A model generated the notes under the pieces. That model had not been told where the DNA came from, made no database searches, and saw nothing but the letters and a program-made list of their open reading frames with translations. The position numbers and the translations under genes were made by a program. From positions 3,382,001 to 3,446,000 of the forward strand of contig CP087974.1 of the NCBI GenBank assembly GCA_024426085.1: a stretch of DNA of 64,000 nucleotides, written 5' to 3'. Position 1 is the stretch's first letter. Each line of letters opens with the position of its first letter. This DNA is from Rhizobium sp. RCAM05350. Lineage in GTDB: Bacteria; Pseudomonadota; Alphaproteobacteria; Rhizobiales; Rhizobiaceae. Positions 22,224-32,598 of this stretch are shown here, piece after piece.

Positions 22224-23198
22224 ATGCCCGTGACTGATACTGATAGCTCTCTTCTGGACAAGGCGGCGGCAAAGGCCGTTCGGGCAACACCCGCGCCGCT
22301 TGCCTTTCGCGTGCGCGGCCTGTCCGATCGTTCGATCGCCTGGTTGTTCATCACGCCGACGATCGCACTGCTTCTGGCAATCAACATCTTTCCGCTGATC
22401 TGGGCGGTGTATCTGTCCTTCACCAATTTCCGGGCCAATCGGCCGAACGCGGAGATCGACGGTGTCGGATTGACCAATTACCAGCGTGTGCTCAATGACC
22501 CCGATATCTGGCAGGCGATGCAGACGACGGCGCATTTCGTCTTCTGGACGATCCTTTTGCAGATGCTGATCGGTTTTGCTCTCGCCTATCTGATCGACAG
22601 GAAATTCCGCGGCCATGCCTTCTGGACGACGGTCATCCTCATCCCGATGATGCTGTCGCCGGCGGTGGTCGGCAATTTCTGGCGGTTTCTCTACCAGCCG
22701 CAGATCGGCCTGTTCAATTATATCTATTCCTTCTTCACCGGCGTGCCGCCGTCTTCCTTCGAGATGCTTGGATCCGTGGCCCTGTCCCCTTGGGCGATCA
22801 TCATCGTCGATACCTGGATGTGGACGCCCTATGTGATGCTGATCTGCCTCGCCGGCCTGCGCTCGATCCCGGACTATATCTATGAGGCAGCGGAAGTGGA
22901 TCGCGCCTCGGCCTGGCGGCAGTTCTGGTCGATCACCGTGCCGATGGCACTGCCCTTCATCATGCTGGCCGTGCTGTTTCGCGCCATCGAGAACTTCAAG
23001 ATGTTCGACATGGTGGTGCTGCTCACTGGCGGTGGCCCCGGTTCGACGACGGAAGTTGCATCGATCACGCTGAAGCGTGAGGCTTTCGAAAGCTGGCGCA
23101 CCGGCCGGGCCTCGGCCTTCATGATCATTCTTTTCGTCGCCGTCTTCGGCCTTGCCAACATCTACGTCAAAGCGCTGAACAGGGTGAAACAACGATGA
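22224..23198 (+). CDS. ABC sugar permease, first membrane subunit
   Basis: An intact MalF-like permease of about 324 residues with six predicted membrane segments, the first around WLFITPTIALLLAINIF. The cytoplasmic coupling loop, YIYEAAEVDRASAWRQFWSI, carries the EAA motif that docks onto the ATPase. I chose the ATG at 22224; a GTG directly before it is equally possible. It overlaps the next permease by 4 bases. Confidence 0.92.
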   Translation: MPVTDTDSSLLDKAAAKAVRATPAPLAFRVRGLSDRSIAWLFITPTIALLLAINIFPLIWAVYLSFTNFRANRPNAEIDGVGLTNYQRVLNDPDIWQAMQTTAHFVFWTILLQMLIGFALAYLIDRKFRGHAFWTTVILIPMMLSPAVVGNFWRFLYQPQIGLFNYIYSFFTGVPPSSFEMLGSVALSPWAIIIVDTWMWTPYVMLICLAGLRSIPDYIYEAAEVDRASAWRQFWSITVPMALPFIMLAVLFRAIENFKMFDMVVLLTGGGPGSTTEVASITLKREAFESWRTGRASAFMIILFVAVFGLANIYVKALNRVKQR

Positions 23199-24147
23199 GC
23201 ACCGCAAACTCAGCCCATTCTGTCGTCGAGCCCAGCAGCACGTCCAAGCGCATCGCCGGCGCCATCGTCATCCTCTATGCGGTGATCACCATGGTGCCGC
23301 TCGCCTGGATTTTCCTGACAAGCTTCAAGTCGCCGCCGGATCGATCAGCTATCCGCCAAAGATCGTCTTCCAGCCGACGCTCGAAGGCTACTGTAACCTG
23401 TTCACGACGCGCACTCGCCAGACGCAGGACTATATCCAGTCGCTCGGCGCGCCGACGTCGACCTGCGACGAGATCACCCTGCAACCGCAACATGGTGATC
23501 GCCGGGCCGTCGAACTACTGGCCGCGCTTCCAGAATTCGCTGATCATCGCTTTCGGCTCGACATTTCTGGCCGTGTCCCTCGGAACGCTCGCAGCCTATG
23601 GCTTCTCCGCTTCAAGGTGCCGCTCGCCGACGATCTCTTGTTTTTCATCCTCTCGACTCGAATGATGCCACCGATTGCCGTCGCCATCCCGATCTACCTG
23701 ATGTATCGGCAGCTTGGCCTGTCCGACACGGCGCTCGGTATGATCCTGCTCTACACGGCGGTCAACGTGTCGCTCGCCGTCTGGCTGCTCAAGGGCTTCA
23801 TCGATGAAATTCCCCGGGAGTACGAGGAAGCGGCGATGATCGACGGTTATACGCGGCTGCAGGCGTTCCGAAAGGTTGTACTGCCGCAGGCGACGACCGG
23901 GATCGCCGCCACCGCCATCTTCTGCCTGATCTTTGCCTGGAACGAATATGCCTTCGCCGTTTTGCTGACGTCCGGCTCGGCGCAGACCGCACCGCCTTTC
24001 ATCCCGACGATCATCGGCGAAGGCGGACAGGACTGGCCGGCGGTCGCTGCGGGAACGACGATCTTCCTGGTACCGATCCTCGTCTTCACCATTCTGCTTC
24101 GCAAACAGCTGCTGCGTGGCATCACCTTCGGAGCGGTGCGCAAATGA
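23195..24147 (+). CDS. ABC sugar permease, second membrane subunit, three frameshifts
   Basis: A MalG-like permease. The first membrane segment is AIVILYAVITMVPLAWIFL, and the coupling loop REYEEAAMIDGYTRLQAFRK holds the EAA motif. Breaks near 23338, 23485 and 23612 divide it. The middle piece, which includes ISYPPKIVFQPTLEGY, and all other pieces join into one protein of about 317 residues. Its stop overlaps the start of a small membrane-protein gene (ATGA). Confidence 0.9.
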
Positions 24148-24347
24148 CCATGGACACGACGAAAGCCGCCAAGAAACGGCCCTTCTTTCTCCGTCGAGGA
24201 CCGATGGAAAACATCGCGACCGCATTGATTGCGATCGGCTTCCTGATGCTGTTCCAGCCGTTCGCGCTGGTGCTCTACACCTATTCGCTGGTGACGCTTC
24301 TCGCCGGCACCGTGATGTTCATCGTCGTCTCGAAATTTCCGGAGTGA
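24144..24347 (+). CDS. Small membrane protein inside ABC operon, unknown
   Basis: This 67-residue protein has a basic N-terminus (KKRPFFLRRGP) and two hydrophobic stretches, roughly IATALIAIGFLMLFQPFAL and TLLAGTVMFIVVS, giving a probable hairpin with both ends in the cytoplasm. It overlaps the second permease by 4 bases and the ATPase starts 3 bases after it, so it is built into the transporter operon. Glycerol ABC operons of rhizobia also carry a small membrane protein (GlpU, DUF2160), but I cannot show that this one is related. Confidence 0.75.
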   Translation: MTMDTTKAAKKRPFFLRRGPMENIATALIAIGFLMLFQPFALVLYTYSLVTLLAGTVMFIVVSKFPE

Positions 24348-24350
24348 CCC

Positions 24351-25447
24351 ATGGCTGAAATCCGGATCGAAAACCTGCGCAAGCAATTCGCCGACTTCGT
24401 GGCTGTCGAGGATCTGAGCTTCACAGTCGCCGACGGCGAGTTCCTGGCTTTGCTTGGGCCGTCCGGCTGCGGCAAGACGACGACGCTTCGCATGATCGCC
24501 GGTCTGGAGCTACCGACCAGCGGCAAGATCTATCTCGATGGCGAGGATGTGACTTTCAATCGGGCGAGCGCCCGTGACATCGCCTTCGTGTTCCAGCTCT
24601 TCGCACTTTATCCTCATATGAACGTGCGCAAGAACATCGGCTTTCCGTTGCTGTCTCAAGGGTTGCCGAAGGCGGAGATAAAGGCGCGTCGAAGAGACGG
24701 CAAAGCTCCTGCAGATCAGCCATATCCTTGACAAATCCGTCTCCCGGCTTAGCCGGCGGCGACCGTCAGCGCGTGGCGCTCGGACGCGCTATCGTTCGCC
24801 GGCCGAAATGTTTCCTGATGGATGAGCCGCTTGGAACGCTCGATGCCGAATTCCACGAGGTCATGGTCCATGAACTCAGGGAGTTGCACAACCGCATCCA
24901 TGCGACGACCGTTTACGTCACCCATGACCAGCATGAAGCGATGGCGATGGCCGACAAGATCGCCGTGATGAACCATGGCATCATCGAGCAGTTCGGGACA
25001 CCGCAGGAAATCTACAACCGTCCGGCCTCGATGTATGTCGCCGACTTCATCGGCTCGCCGCCAATGAACTTTTTGAAGTTCACCTCTGGGCTACAGAAGG
25101 GCATGCGCTCGGTGTCTGTCGAAGGCGTGGAAATTGCTCTGCCGGAAGTCCATCAGGACATGGCGGTCAGCGAATTGGCGCTGGGTGTCCGGCCGGAACA
25201 TATCCGCTTCAACGACAGCTCGATCCTGCGCGGCTCGGTCTATGGCGCGGAATATCTCGGGACCAACCAGATCGTCGCCGTCGAAACCGGCAAGGGCCTG
25301 CTCAAGGCGCGCGTGCCGGCCGATCGGACCTTCCGCATCGGCGAAACCGTCGGGCTGGAACTCAACAGCGAGAAGCTCTCCTTGTTCGATTGCACCTCCG
25401 GTCGGGCGGTAAAATCATCCCTTTATACGGAGGCCCGTCATGGCTGA
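24351..25447 (+). CDS. ABC transporter ATPase 1, two frameshifts
   Basis: A MalK/UgpC-type ATPase of about 365 residues. Walker A is GPSGCGKT, the signature is LSGGDRQR once an extra C near 24753 is removed, Walker B is CFLMDEP, and the switch His lies in YVTHDQHEAMAMAD. A second break is near 24685. The C-terminal TOBE region includes LGVRPEHIRF. The Q-loop reads VFQLFALYPH, where Leu replaces the second Gln usual in this family (VFQQ or VFQS). It pairs with the adjacent ATPase 2. Confidence 0.9.
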
Positions 25448-26450
25448 GGTATCGCTGCAGAATATCAGCAAGTCTTTCGGCGAATCGAAGGCCGTGCGGA
25501 ACCTGACGCTGACCATCCGCGATGGCGAGTTCGTCGTCCTGCTTGGGCCGACCGGCGCCGGCAAGACGACGACGCTGCGGCTGATCGCGGGACTGGAGAA
25601 GCCGGACACGGGGCGCGTGACGATCGGCGGGCAGGACATGGCGGGTGCTGCACCTGCGGGCCGCGACGTCGCCTTCGTCTTCCAGCAATATTCGCTCTAT
25701 CCCCATCTGACGGTCTATGAAAACCTCGCTTTTCCGCTGCGCTCGCCAGCCCGACGCCTGTCCGCCGACGAGATCGATCGCCGTGTCCGCGAAGTGGCGA
25801 GGATGGTACGGATTGATCATAAGCTGGAAAACCGCTCGACCCGCCTGTCGGGCGGGGAGATGCAGCGCGTCGCCATCGGCCGGGCACTGGTGCGCAAGCC
25901 ATCGATCTATCTGATGGACGAACCGCTCTCGTCGCTCGACGCCAAGCTGCGCGGGGAATTACGGCTGGAACTGAAAAGGATCCAGAGCGAACTCGGCTCA
26001 ACACTTCTCTATGTCACGCACGACCAGATCGAGGCGATGACGATGGCCGACCGGATCGGCATTCTCAACGATGGTGAACTCATCCAGCTGGGCACGCCGC
26101 GAGAAATCTACAGCAATCCTGTCAACCTGCATGTGGCGGCACGGCTCGGCCAGCCGCATATCAACCTCATTCCTGAAGGGCTCGTGCCTGGCGGCCAGCC
26201 GCCCAGCGGAACCAAGACGATCGGTGCGCGGACCGAACATCTCGAAATTCACGCGGGCAACGGTACGGCAAATGCCGAGATCGACTGGATCGAGCATCTC
26301 GGCGACCAAAGCCATCTGCACCTGCGTATTGCCGGCCACAAGCTGGTGACGCTTGCCAATCCGTATGTGCCGGTCAAACCCGGCGACAAGATCAAGTTGA
26401 CGCTGAAGGATCCGCTCTATTTCGGATCGGACGGACAACGGCTTGTATAA
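25440..26450 (+). CDS. ABC transporter ATPase 2
   Basis: An intact 336-residue MalK-type ATPase with Walker A GPTGAGKT, Q-loop VFQQYSLYPH, signature LSGGEMQR, Walker B IYLMDEP and switch [14 protein letters not shown]. The C-terminal regulatory domain is shorter and more divergent than in ATPase 1. It overlaps ATPase 1 by 8 bases. Having two ATPase genes suggests a heterodimeric motor, as in the rhizobial glycerol transporter. Confidence 0.93.
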   Translation: MAEVSLQNISKSFGESKAVRNLTLTIRDGEFVVLLGPTGAGKTTTLRLIAGLEKPDTGRVTIGGQDMAGAAPAGRDVAFVFQQYSLYPHLTVYENLAFPLRSPARRLSADEIDRRVREVARMVRIDHKLENRSTRLSGGEMQRVAIGRALVRKPSIYLMDEPLSSLDAKLRGELRLELKRIQSELGSTLLYVTHDQIEAMTMADRIGILNDGELIQLGTPREIYSNPVNLHVAARLGQPHINLIPEGLVPGGQPPSGTKTIGARTEHLEIHAGNGTANAEIDWIEHLGDQSHLHLRIAGHKLVTLANPYVPVKPGDKIKLTLKDPLYFGSDGQRLV

Positions 26451-26524
26451 ACGACGCAGGAGGTTGCATCGCTTGTGCCGTGGCGGAAGGATGCGGATCA
26501 GTAACGAACTGGATGAGTAGTGCC

Positions 26525-28167
26525 ATGAAACATTTCTTCAACCGCAGGGAAAACATCGTCACTGAGGCATTGGACGGTCTGTTGCGGACCGCACAGCCGG
26601 GAACGCTCGCCCGCCTCGATAGCTATCCCGACATCAAGGTGATCGTGCGGGCCGATTGGGACAAGTCCAAGGTGGCCGTCATTTCCGGGGGCGGGGCAGG
26701 GCATGAACCATCGCATGCCGGGTTTGTCGGGCGGGGCATGCTGACGGCGGCCGTGTCTGGCGAGATCTTTGCTTCTCCCAGTGTCGATGCTGTGCTGACC
26801 GCGATCCGCGCCGTGACGGGCAAACCGGGTTGCCTGCTGGTGGTCAAGAACTATACAGGCGACCGGCTGAATTTCGGTTTGGCAGCGGAAAAGGCGCGGG
26901 CCGAGGGCTTCGCTGTCGAGATGGTCATCGTCGCCGACGATATTGCACTGCCGGAGATCAACCAACCGCGCGGCGTGGCAGGCACGCTCTTCATCCACAA
27001 GATCGCCGGGCATCTGGCAGAAAGCGGCGAGAGCCTCGCCTCGGTTGCCGCTGCCGAAGGCCGCTGCAACGGATATCGTTTCGCTCGGGGTTTCCTATTC
27101 GTCCTGCTCCATTCCCGGTCAGCCCTACGAGGAGCGTCTGGGAGAGACCCAGGGCGAGCTTGGGCTCGGTATCCACGGCGAGCCCGGCGTTGAGAAGATA
27201 ACCGTCCAAGCCGCCGACAGCATCGTTTCGATCATGACGGAACGGTTGTCCGCAGCAATGAAGCCGGATGGGCAGTATGCTTTGTTGATCAACAATCTCG
27301 GTGCCGTTCCGCCAGTGGAGATGACGCTGATCGCTAATGCGGTCCTTTCCTCGTCCTTTGCCGCGCGGGTGGCGCTGACGATCGGGCCGGGGCCGATGAT
27401 GACGGCCCTGAACATGAACGGTTTTTCCCTTTCTCTGGTGCGGCTGGACGCTGAGCGTCAGAAAGCGCTGTGCTCTGCCGTCGCGCCGCATGCGTGGCTG
27501 CCGGCGGTGGTGCCGCATGCCGGCGATATCCTGCCGGCACCGAAAGTCGAAGCCGTGGGAAAAACCGCTCCGGCGAGCCACGACGCGAAAGCGGAGCGAG
27601 TGCTTGCCGCCGTCTGCGAACGCCTGATTGCGCTTGAGCCGGAGTTGAACCGGCTGGACGCCAGGGCGGGTGACGGCGATACCGGATCGACGGTTGCGAT
27701 GGGTGCCCGCAGCATCCTTGCCCAATCCAAAAGCCTGCCCTTTGCCGACCGGGCTGCCCTTTTCGCTGTGATCGGCGATACGCTGGCCACGGCGATGGGG
27801 GTCGAGTGGCGTTCTCCTGTCGATCTTCTTTACGGCGGCGGGCAAGGCAAGCGGGGACAGGGCAAACCTTGCCGCGTCTCTTCTGGCCGGCCTCGATCGC
27901 ATGACCTTTTATGGTGGAGCCCATCCGGGCGATCGCACCATGGTCGATGCGCTCTCTCCGGCGCTGCACGCGTTGTCGATCGTCGGGGTCCGTGCCGCCG
28001 CCGATGAGGCGTGCAAGGGAGCGGAGGCCACCAAGGCGATGCGCAAGGCGAAGGCCGGCCGGTCCGCCTATATCGGAGAGAGCGATCTTGACGGCGTGAT
28101 GGATCCCGGCGCCCATGCCGTGGCCGAGGTTTTCGCTGCTGTTGCCGGTATTCTGGAGTCCGCATGA
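26525..28167 (+). CDS. Single-chain dihydroxyacetone-type kinase (DhaK-DhaL fusion), two frameshifts
   Basis: The N-terminal DhaK domain has SGGGAGHEPSHAGFVG for substrate binding and GLGIHGEPG, whose His forms the hemiaminal with the ketone. The C-terminal DhaL domain has RAGDGDTGSTVAMGA for Mg-ATP and SGVLLSIFF. This is the layout of ATP-dependent glycerone kinases, about 547 residues. Breaks near 27060 and 27800 split it. Related kinases act on dihydroxyacetone, erythrulose or apulose, so the true substrate is open. The stop overlaps the dhaL start. Confidence 0.9.
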
Positions 28168-28800
28168 TCGCTGTTCGCCAACCCGGGCGTGTCATCGATA
28201 CCGCGGCCTTGATGTCCCGCGTGATCGACGCGTGCCGGGATGCCGTCGGCTCAGAGGAAGCCCGTCTTTGTGATCTCGACCGCGCGATCGGTGACGGCGA
28301 TCACGGCACCAATATGCGCCGAGGACTGGAAGCTCTGGCGGCCGAGCGAGAGAAACTTGCGGCGATGCCTCTTGCAGAAGCGATGATTGCCGCCGGGACG
28401 ATCCTGGTGATGACCATTGGCGGTGCCGCCTGGGCCACTTTACGGCACGCTGCTGATGGAGACTGGCAAAGGGCTTTCAACCGGCCGGGTGGAGTTTCCT
28501 CAGGTCTTTCAGCAGGCGGTCGCCGCTGTCGCACAACGCGGCAAGTCATCCCCAGGCGAAAAGACGTTGCTGGATGTGCTTGTTCCACTCAGCGACGAGT
28601 TGATAAAGCACACGGACATGCGTCGCCTTGCCGAGAAGATTCAGGGTTTTGCCGATATGACGATTGATATGAAGGCCCTGCGCGGGCGGGCCTCTTTCCT
28701 CGGCGAGCGTTCCGTGGGGCATATGGACCCGGGGGCCGCCAGTTGCGCACTGCTGGCAACGACAGCCTGCCACGAATTGACAGAGGCGGGATTGGCATGA
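28164..28800 (+). CDS. dhaL: Dihydroxyacetone kinase subunit DhaL, one frameshift
   Basis: A stand-alone DhaL of about 211 residues. LDRAIGDGDHGTNMRRG gives the Asp cluster that holds Mg and ADP, and GRASFLGERSVGHMDPGAAS is the typical C-terminal segment. A break near 28434 lies in the middle. In PTS-linked kinases DhaL keeps ADP bound and is rephosphorylated by DhaM, and the dhaM-like gene follows with a 4-base overlap. Its DhaK partner is probably the separate DhaK at 31604. Confidence 0.92.
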
Positions 28801-29198
28801 CGGACAGACGGGGAAATGTCGGGATCGTCATCGTCTCGCATTCGCCGCTTGTGGCGAAGGGAGCGGCCGACATGGTGCGCCAGATGGTCGGCGACAGTGT
28901 GCCGCTTGCCTGGTGTGGTGGTAACCCGGCCGGTGGGCTTGGAACCGACATGGGGGCGATCCTCAAGGCGATCGAGGAGGCCTGGTCCGAGGCGGGTGTC
29001 GCCATCTTCGTCGATCTGGGTGGTGCCGAAACCAACAGCGAAATGGCGATCGACATGATCGGCAAGGAGCGGGCGGGGCGAATTGTCATCTGCAACGCGC
29101 CGATTGTCGAAGGCGCTGTCATCGCAGCGGCTGAGGCGTCCGGCGGCGCATCGCTGGCAAAGGTGGTGGCAACGGCACAGGAGCTGTCTCCGTCATGA
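28797..29198 (+). CDS. dhaM: DhaM-type EIIA phosphotransferase subunit
   Basis: An intact 133-residue EIIA domain of the mannose/Dha family. The phosphorylated His is in GIVIVSHSPLVAKGA near residue 14, and GLGTDMGAILKAIE and AIFVDLGGAETNSEMA complete the fold. It passes phosphate from HPr to ADP on DhaL. In Escherichia coli this domain is fused to HPr-like and EI-like domains; here it is a separate gene overlapping HPr by 4 bases. Confidence 0.93.
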   Translation: MTDRRGNVGIVIVSHSPLVAKGAADMVRQMVGDSVPLAWCGGNPAGGLGTDMGAILKAIEEAWSEAGVAIFVDLGGAETNSEMAIDMIGKERAGRIVICNAPIVEGAVIAAAEASGGASLAKVVATAQELSPS

Positions 29199-29539
29199 CC
29201 GACAAACGGCACGGTGTTTTTGGGGGAACGAGTTCCGCGGACAGCAATGCGTCCGTCGAGCTGTTAATCACCCATGGTGTCGGCCTGCATGCGCGTCCGT
29301 CCGTGGTCTTTACCCGGCTAGCAAAGTCCTTCCCCTGCACCATCGAGATCGAGGTCAATCGTTCCGGGCTGTGGCTGAATGCAAAGAGCATCGTCAAGGT
29401 GATGGGCGCCCGCATACGCCAGGGGTCGACACTGAAGATCAGGGCGCATGGCTTGAGGGCCGAAGAGGCGATTGCTGTCCTTGAAGCCATGTTCGTCAAT
29501 GATTTTGCCGAGGAAAGACCGCATGTCCGGGGCGCTTAG
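29195..29539 (+). CDS. Dedicated HPr phosphocarrier protein
   Basis: An intact 114-residue protein with an HPr domain after a roughly 20-residue N-terminal extension. The active His is in GVGLHARPSVVFTRLAKSF, and the regulatory-site region reads LNAKSIVKVMG, keeping a Ser at the position that HPr kinase modifies in other HPr proteins. It lies between the DhaM-type EIIA and Enzyme I genes and overlaps the latter by 17 bases, so it probably serves this chain specifically. Confidence 0.92.
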   Translation: MTDKRHGVFGGTSSADSNASVELLITHGVGLHARPSVVFTRLAKSFPCTIEIEVNRSGLWLNAKSIVKVMGARIRQGSTLKIRAHGLRAEEAIAVLEAMFVNDFAEERPHVRGA

Positions 29540-31112
29540 ACTGCAAGGGCAGGGCAATGGCTGCGGTTTTGCGGCCGGGCCTGCCTACGTGGCGGCGGAG
29601 CGCCTCAGCCCTCACGGGGGCCAGGCTTCCCCATCGCTGGAGTTCGAAAACCTTAACCGGGCGATTGCCGGATCCGTCGCCTCGCTCGAGACCCTGATGG
29701 CGCTAACCGATCCGGCCAGCGCCGATATCCTCGAATTTCAGATCGAAATGCTGCGCGATCCGGTGATCGGCGAGATGGCGGCCGAGCAGATCGGCAAGGG
29801 ACAGAATGCCGCCTTTGCCTGGGTTGCGGCACTGGAGGAGTATATCGCCGGGTTTGAGCAATCGGAAGACGAGGACATACAGGCGCGCGCAGTCGATATG
29901 ATCGACATCCGCGACCGCGTGCTTCTGCGCTCGAAGGCGTTCCCGCGGCTGATTTTCCCGCAGGATCGATCTTCGTCGGCCGGGACATGGCGCCCAGCCT
30001 TTTTCTCGCTCATGACTGGACGGATGGCGGCGGGATTGCGCTTGAAGCGGGAAGCACCGCCAGCCACGTGGCGCTGCTCGCGCGCGCCAGAGGCGTGCCG
30101 ATGGCCGTCGGCATCGGCAATTTTGCTGTCGAGGCCGCCACGCCGGTTCTGGTCGATGGGGATGGGGGCCTCGTTGTCGTTCATCCAAGCGATGCTGATA
30201 TTGCAGCCCTGGCCAGGCCTGCGCAGAACGGTGGCCGATATTACGCCGGTCTTTGAATCTGGGGCCACGAGGGCTTTGTCCGCCGGTGATGTCGAGCTTC
30301 TGGTCAATATCAGCGGTATCGCTGATATCCGCAATCTCGATCCCGGCACTTGCGATGGCATTGGCCTTTTGCGGACAGAATTTCTGATTTCGTCGGCCGC
30401 AGATCTCGCTAATGAGGAAAAGCAATTCCAGCTCTATTGCGAGATGGTGAAATGGGCGGCCGGCCGGCCGGTGACCATCCGTCTGTTCGATCTGGGTGGG
30501 GACAAGCCGCTTGGTGGTTTCGGTGTCGATGAGCGCAATCCCTTTCTCGGCTTGCGCGGTATTCGCCTGCTTCTGTCCATGCCGGTCATGCTGAGAATCC
30601 AGGCGCGGGCGCTTTTACGGGCCGGAGCGTTCGGGGGGATCAAGGTCCTGCTGCCGATGGTCACGTTCCCCAGGGAGGTTGAGGACACGAGGCGCCTGTT
30701 CGAGGAGGAGGCAGCGGGTCTTGCCCAAAGGCATATCGCAATCAGCATGCCTGCTATCGGCATGATGGTGGAGGTGCCGGCAGCGGCGATCATGCTCGAT
30801 ACGTTCGAACAGGCCGATTTTTTTCGCTCGGAACCAATGATCTGGCTCAATATCTAAGTGCGGCTGCAAGGGACAATCCACAAGTCGCCGATCTGCACCG
30901 ACAAGCAACACCCGCCCTGTTGCGGTTGATCGCGCAGACGGTCGTCGTTGCGCAGGATATGGGGAAGCCGATCGGCATTTGCGGGGATCTGGCTGGCAGA
31001 ACCGGAGTGGCTTCCATCGCTGATCGCCAGTGGCATTCGACAGATTTCCGTTGCTCCTTCGCAGCTTGCAGCCGTAAAGACGACGCTTGCGCAGGCAGGG
31101 ATGGACGACTGA
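29523..31112 (+). CDS. Dedicated PTS Enzyme I, four frameshifts
   Basis: A PEP-protein phosphotransferase of about 530 residues, slightly shorter than classical PtsI. The phospho-His region is AGSTASHVALLARARGVPM. The PEP-binding barrel includes IGLLRTEFLISSA, RLFDLGGDKPLGGF, GMMVEVPAAA and SNDLAQYLSAAARDN. Breaks near 29962, 30235, 30835 and 30985 split it. No GAF domain precedes it, so it is unlike PtsP of the nitrogen PTS. It would start phosphate flow to HPr, DhaM and DhaL. Confidence 0.9.
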
Positions 31113-31113
31113 C

Positions 31114-31523
31114 ATGGCACGCGATGCAAATGAAGATGCCATTGTGGCCTATAAGGCAATCCTTGCTTCGATCATCGACAACCGGCCATCCGGCACGCGC
31201 CAAAGGCTCGCGGTGGCACTTGGCAAACATCGCAGCTTCGTCACCCAGATCACCAGTCCGGGATATGCGACGCCGTTGCCTGCCCGGCACCTGGCGACGA
31301 TTTTTCAGGTCTGCCATGTCAGCAAGACCGAGCAGGACCGCTTCCTGCAGGCCTATCAGCTGGCGCATCCGGGCAAGCTGCCCGATCTCGGCAATGCCGG
31401 GGGCCTGCGGCAGCTGACGGTCATGGTCGCCGATTTCGGCGACGAGAAAAGAACCGGCTGCTCGACGAGGCGATCCAGGATTTCATTCAGAGGATCGTGC
31501 TCATCTCCGGCGAGGCAGACTGA
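31114..31523 (+). CDS. HTH-like protein of unknown function, one frameshift
   Basis: A protein of about 136 residues, with an HTH-like stretch around TRQRLAVALGKHRSFVTQIT and a helical tail ending FIQRIVLISGEAD. One base separates it from the Enzyme I stop. A break near 31447 affects the C-terminal third. It resembles XRE-type DNA-binding folds, but I cannot name a family. Lying inside the kinase operon, it may regulate that operon or act as a partner of the phosphotransfer chain. Confidence 0.65.
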
Positions 31524-31603
31524 ATGGGCTCCGTTGCCAAGCCGCGTGTGACAACACTGGAAAATTCGTCCCGCTCGGATACGATTGCCGCTGGGAGCGG
31601 GAG

Positions 31604-32598
31604 ATGAAGAAATTCATGAACAGCGCCGGGACTTTGGCGCAAGACAGTCTGGAGGGGTTCGTTGCTGCGCATGGCGATATCGTCATGTTTGGCGCAGGGC
31701 GAAAGTATGTTCGGCGCCGGATGCTGAGCCCGGGAAAGGTGGCGATCATTTCAGGCGGCGGTGCCGGCCACGAGCCGATGCACACCGGCTTCGTCGGGCA
31801 CGGCATGCTGGATGCCGCATGCACGGGTTACGTCTTCACCTCGCCGACACCCGATCAGATTTATGCGGCCATCCATGAAACCGACAATGGCGCCGGAACG
31901 CTGTTGATCGTCAAGAATTACGATGGCGACGTGATGAACTTCGAGATGGCCGCCGAGATGGCGATATCGGGCGGAACACACCGTATCGAGACCATCATCG
32001 TCAATGACGATATCGCCGTGGAACGCTCCGCAAGGGGAACAGGCCGTCGCGGCGTGGCCGGCACGCTCGTCGTCGAGAAGATTGCCGGTGCGGCTGCGCA
32101 GGCAGGTGCTACCCTCGACCAATTGAAGGTTCTGGGAGATGCCGTCGTTGGCGCAACCCTGAACGATGGGCGTGGCCTTGAAGGGCACGACGGTGCCGCA
32201 GACGACGCGCGAGACGTTTCTGCTTGGCCCGGATGAGATGGAGGTCGGTGTCGGCATTCACGGCGAACCGGGCCGCTCGCGACAAGGTGACCGATGCCTC
32301 GGCGATCGTCGCCCTGATCTGCAGGCACATTCTCGATGACTTTGGTTCGCTGGACGGGCAATCGGTGCTGCTGTTCGTCAACGGTCTCGGCGGAACGCCG
32401 CAGTCGGAACTCTATCTTGTCTTCGGCTTGGCGCGTGCCTTTCTCGAAGAGCGCGGCGTCGTCATCGCCCGCAGTCTTGTCGGTACCTATGTCACATCGC
32501 TCGATATGGCCGGCATTTCCATTACCGTCACTCAGCTGGATGAGCGGCTGACCCGTCTCTGGGACGCGCCGGTTCTGACGGCGGCCTTGCGCTGGTAG
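31604..32598 (+). CDS. dhaK: Dihydroxyacetone kinase subunit DhaK, PTS type, two frameshifts
   Basis: A stand-alone DhaK of about 331 residues. SGGGAGHEPMHTGFVGHGML is the substrate pocket, NYDGDVMNFEMAAEMA follows, and GVGIHGEPG holds the ketone-binding His. Breaks near 32155 and 32282 split it. With DhaL and DhaM it would form a PEP-dependent kinase parallel to the single-chain enzyme at 26525. GGGAG lies at ATG+10 bases upstream. Its stop directly abuts the stop of the convergent oxidase gene. Confidence 0.9.
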
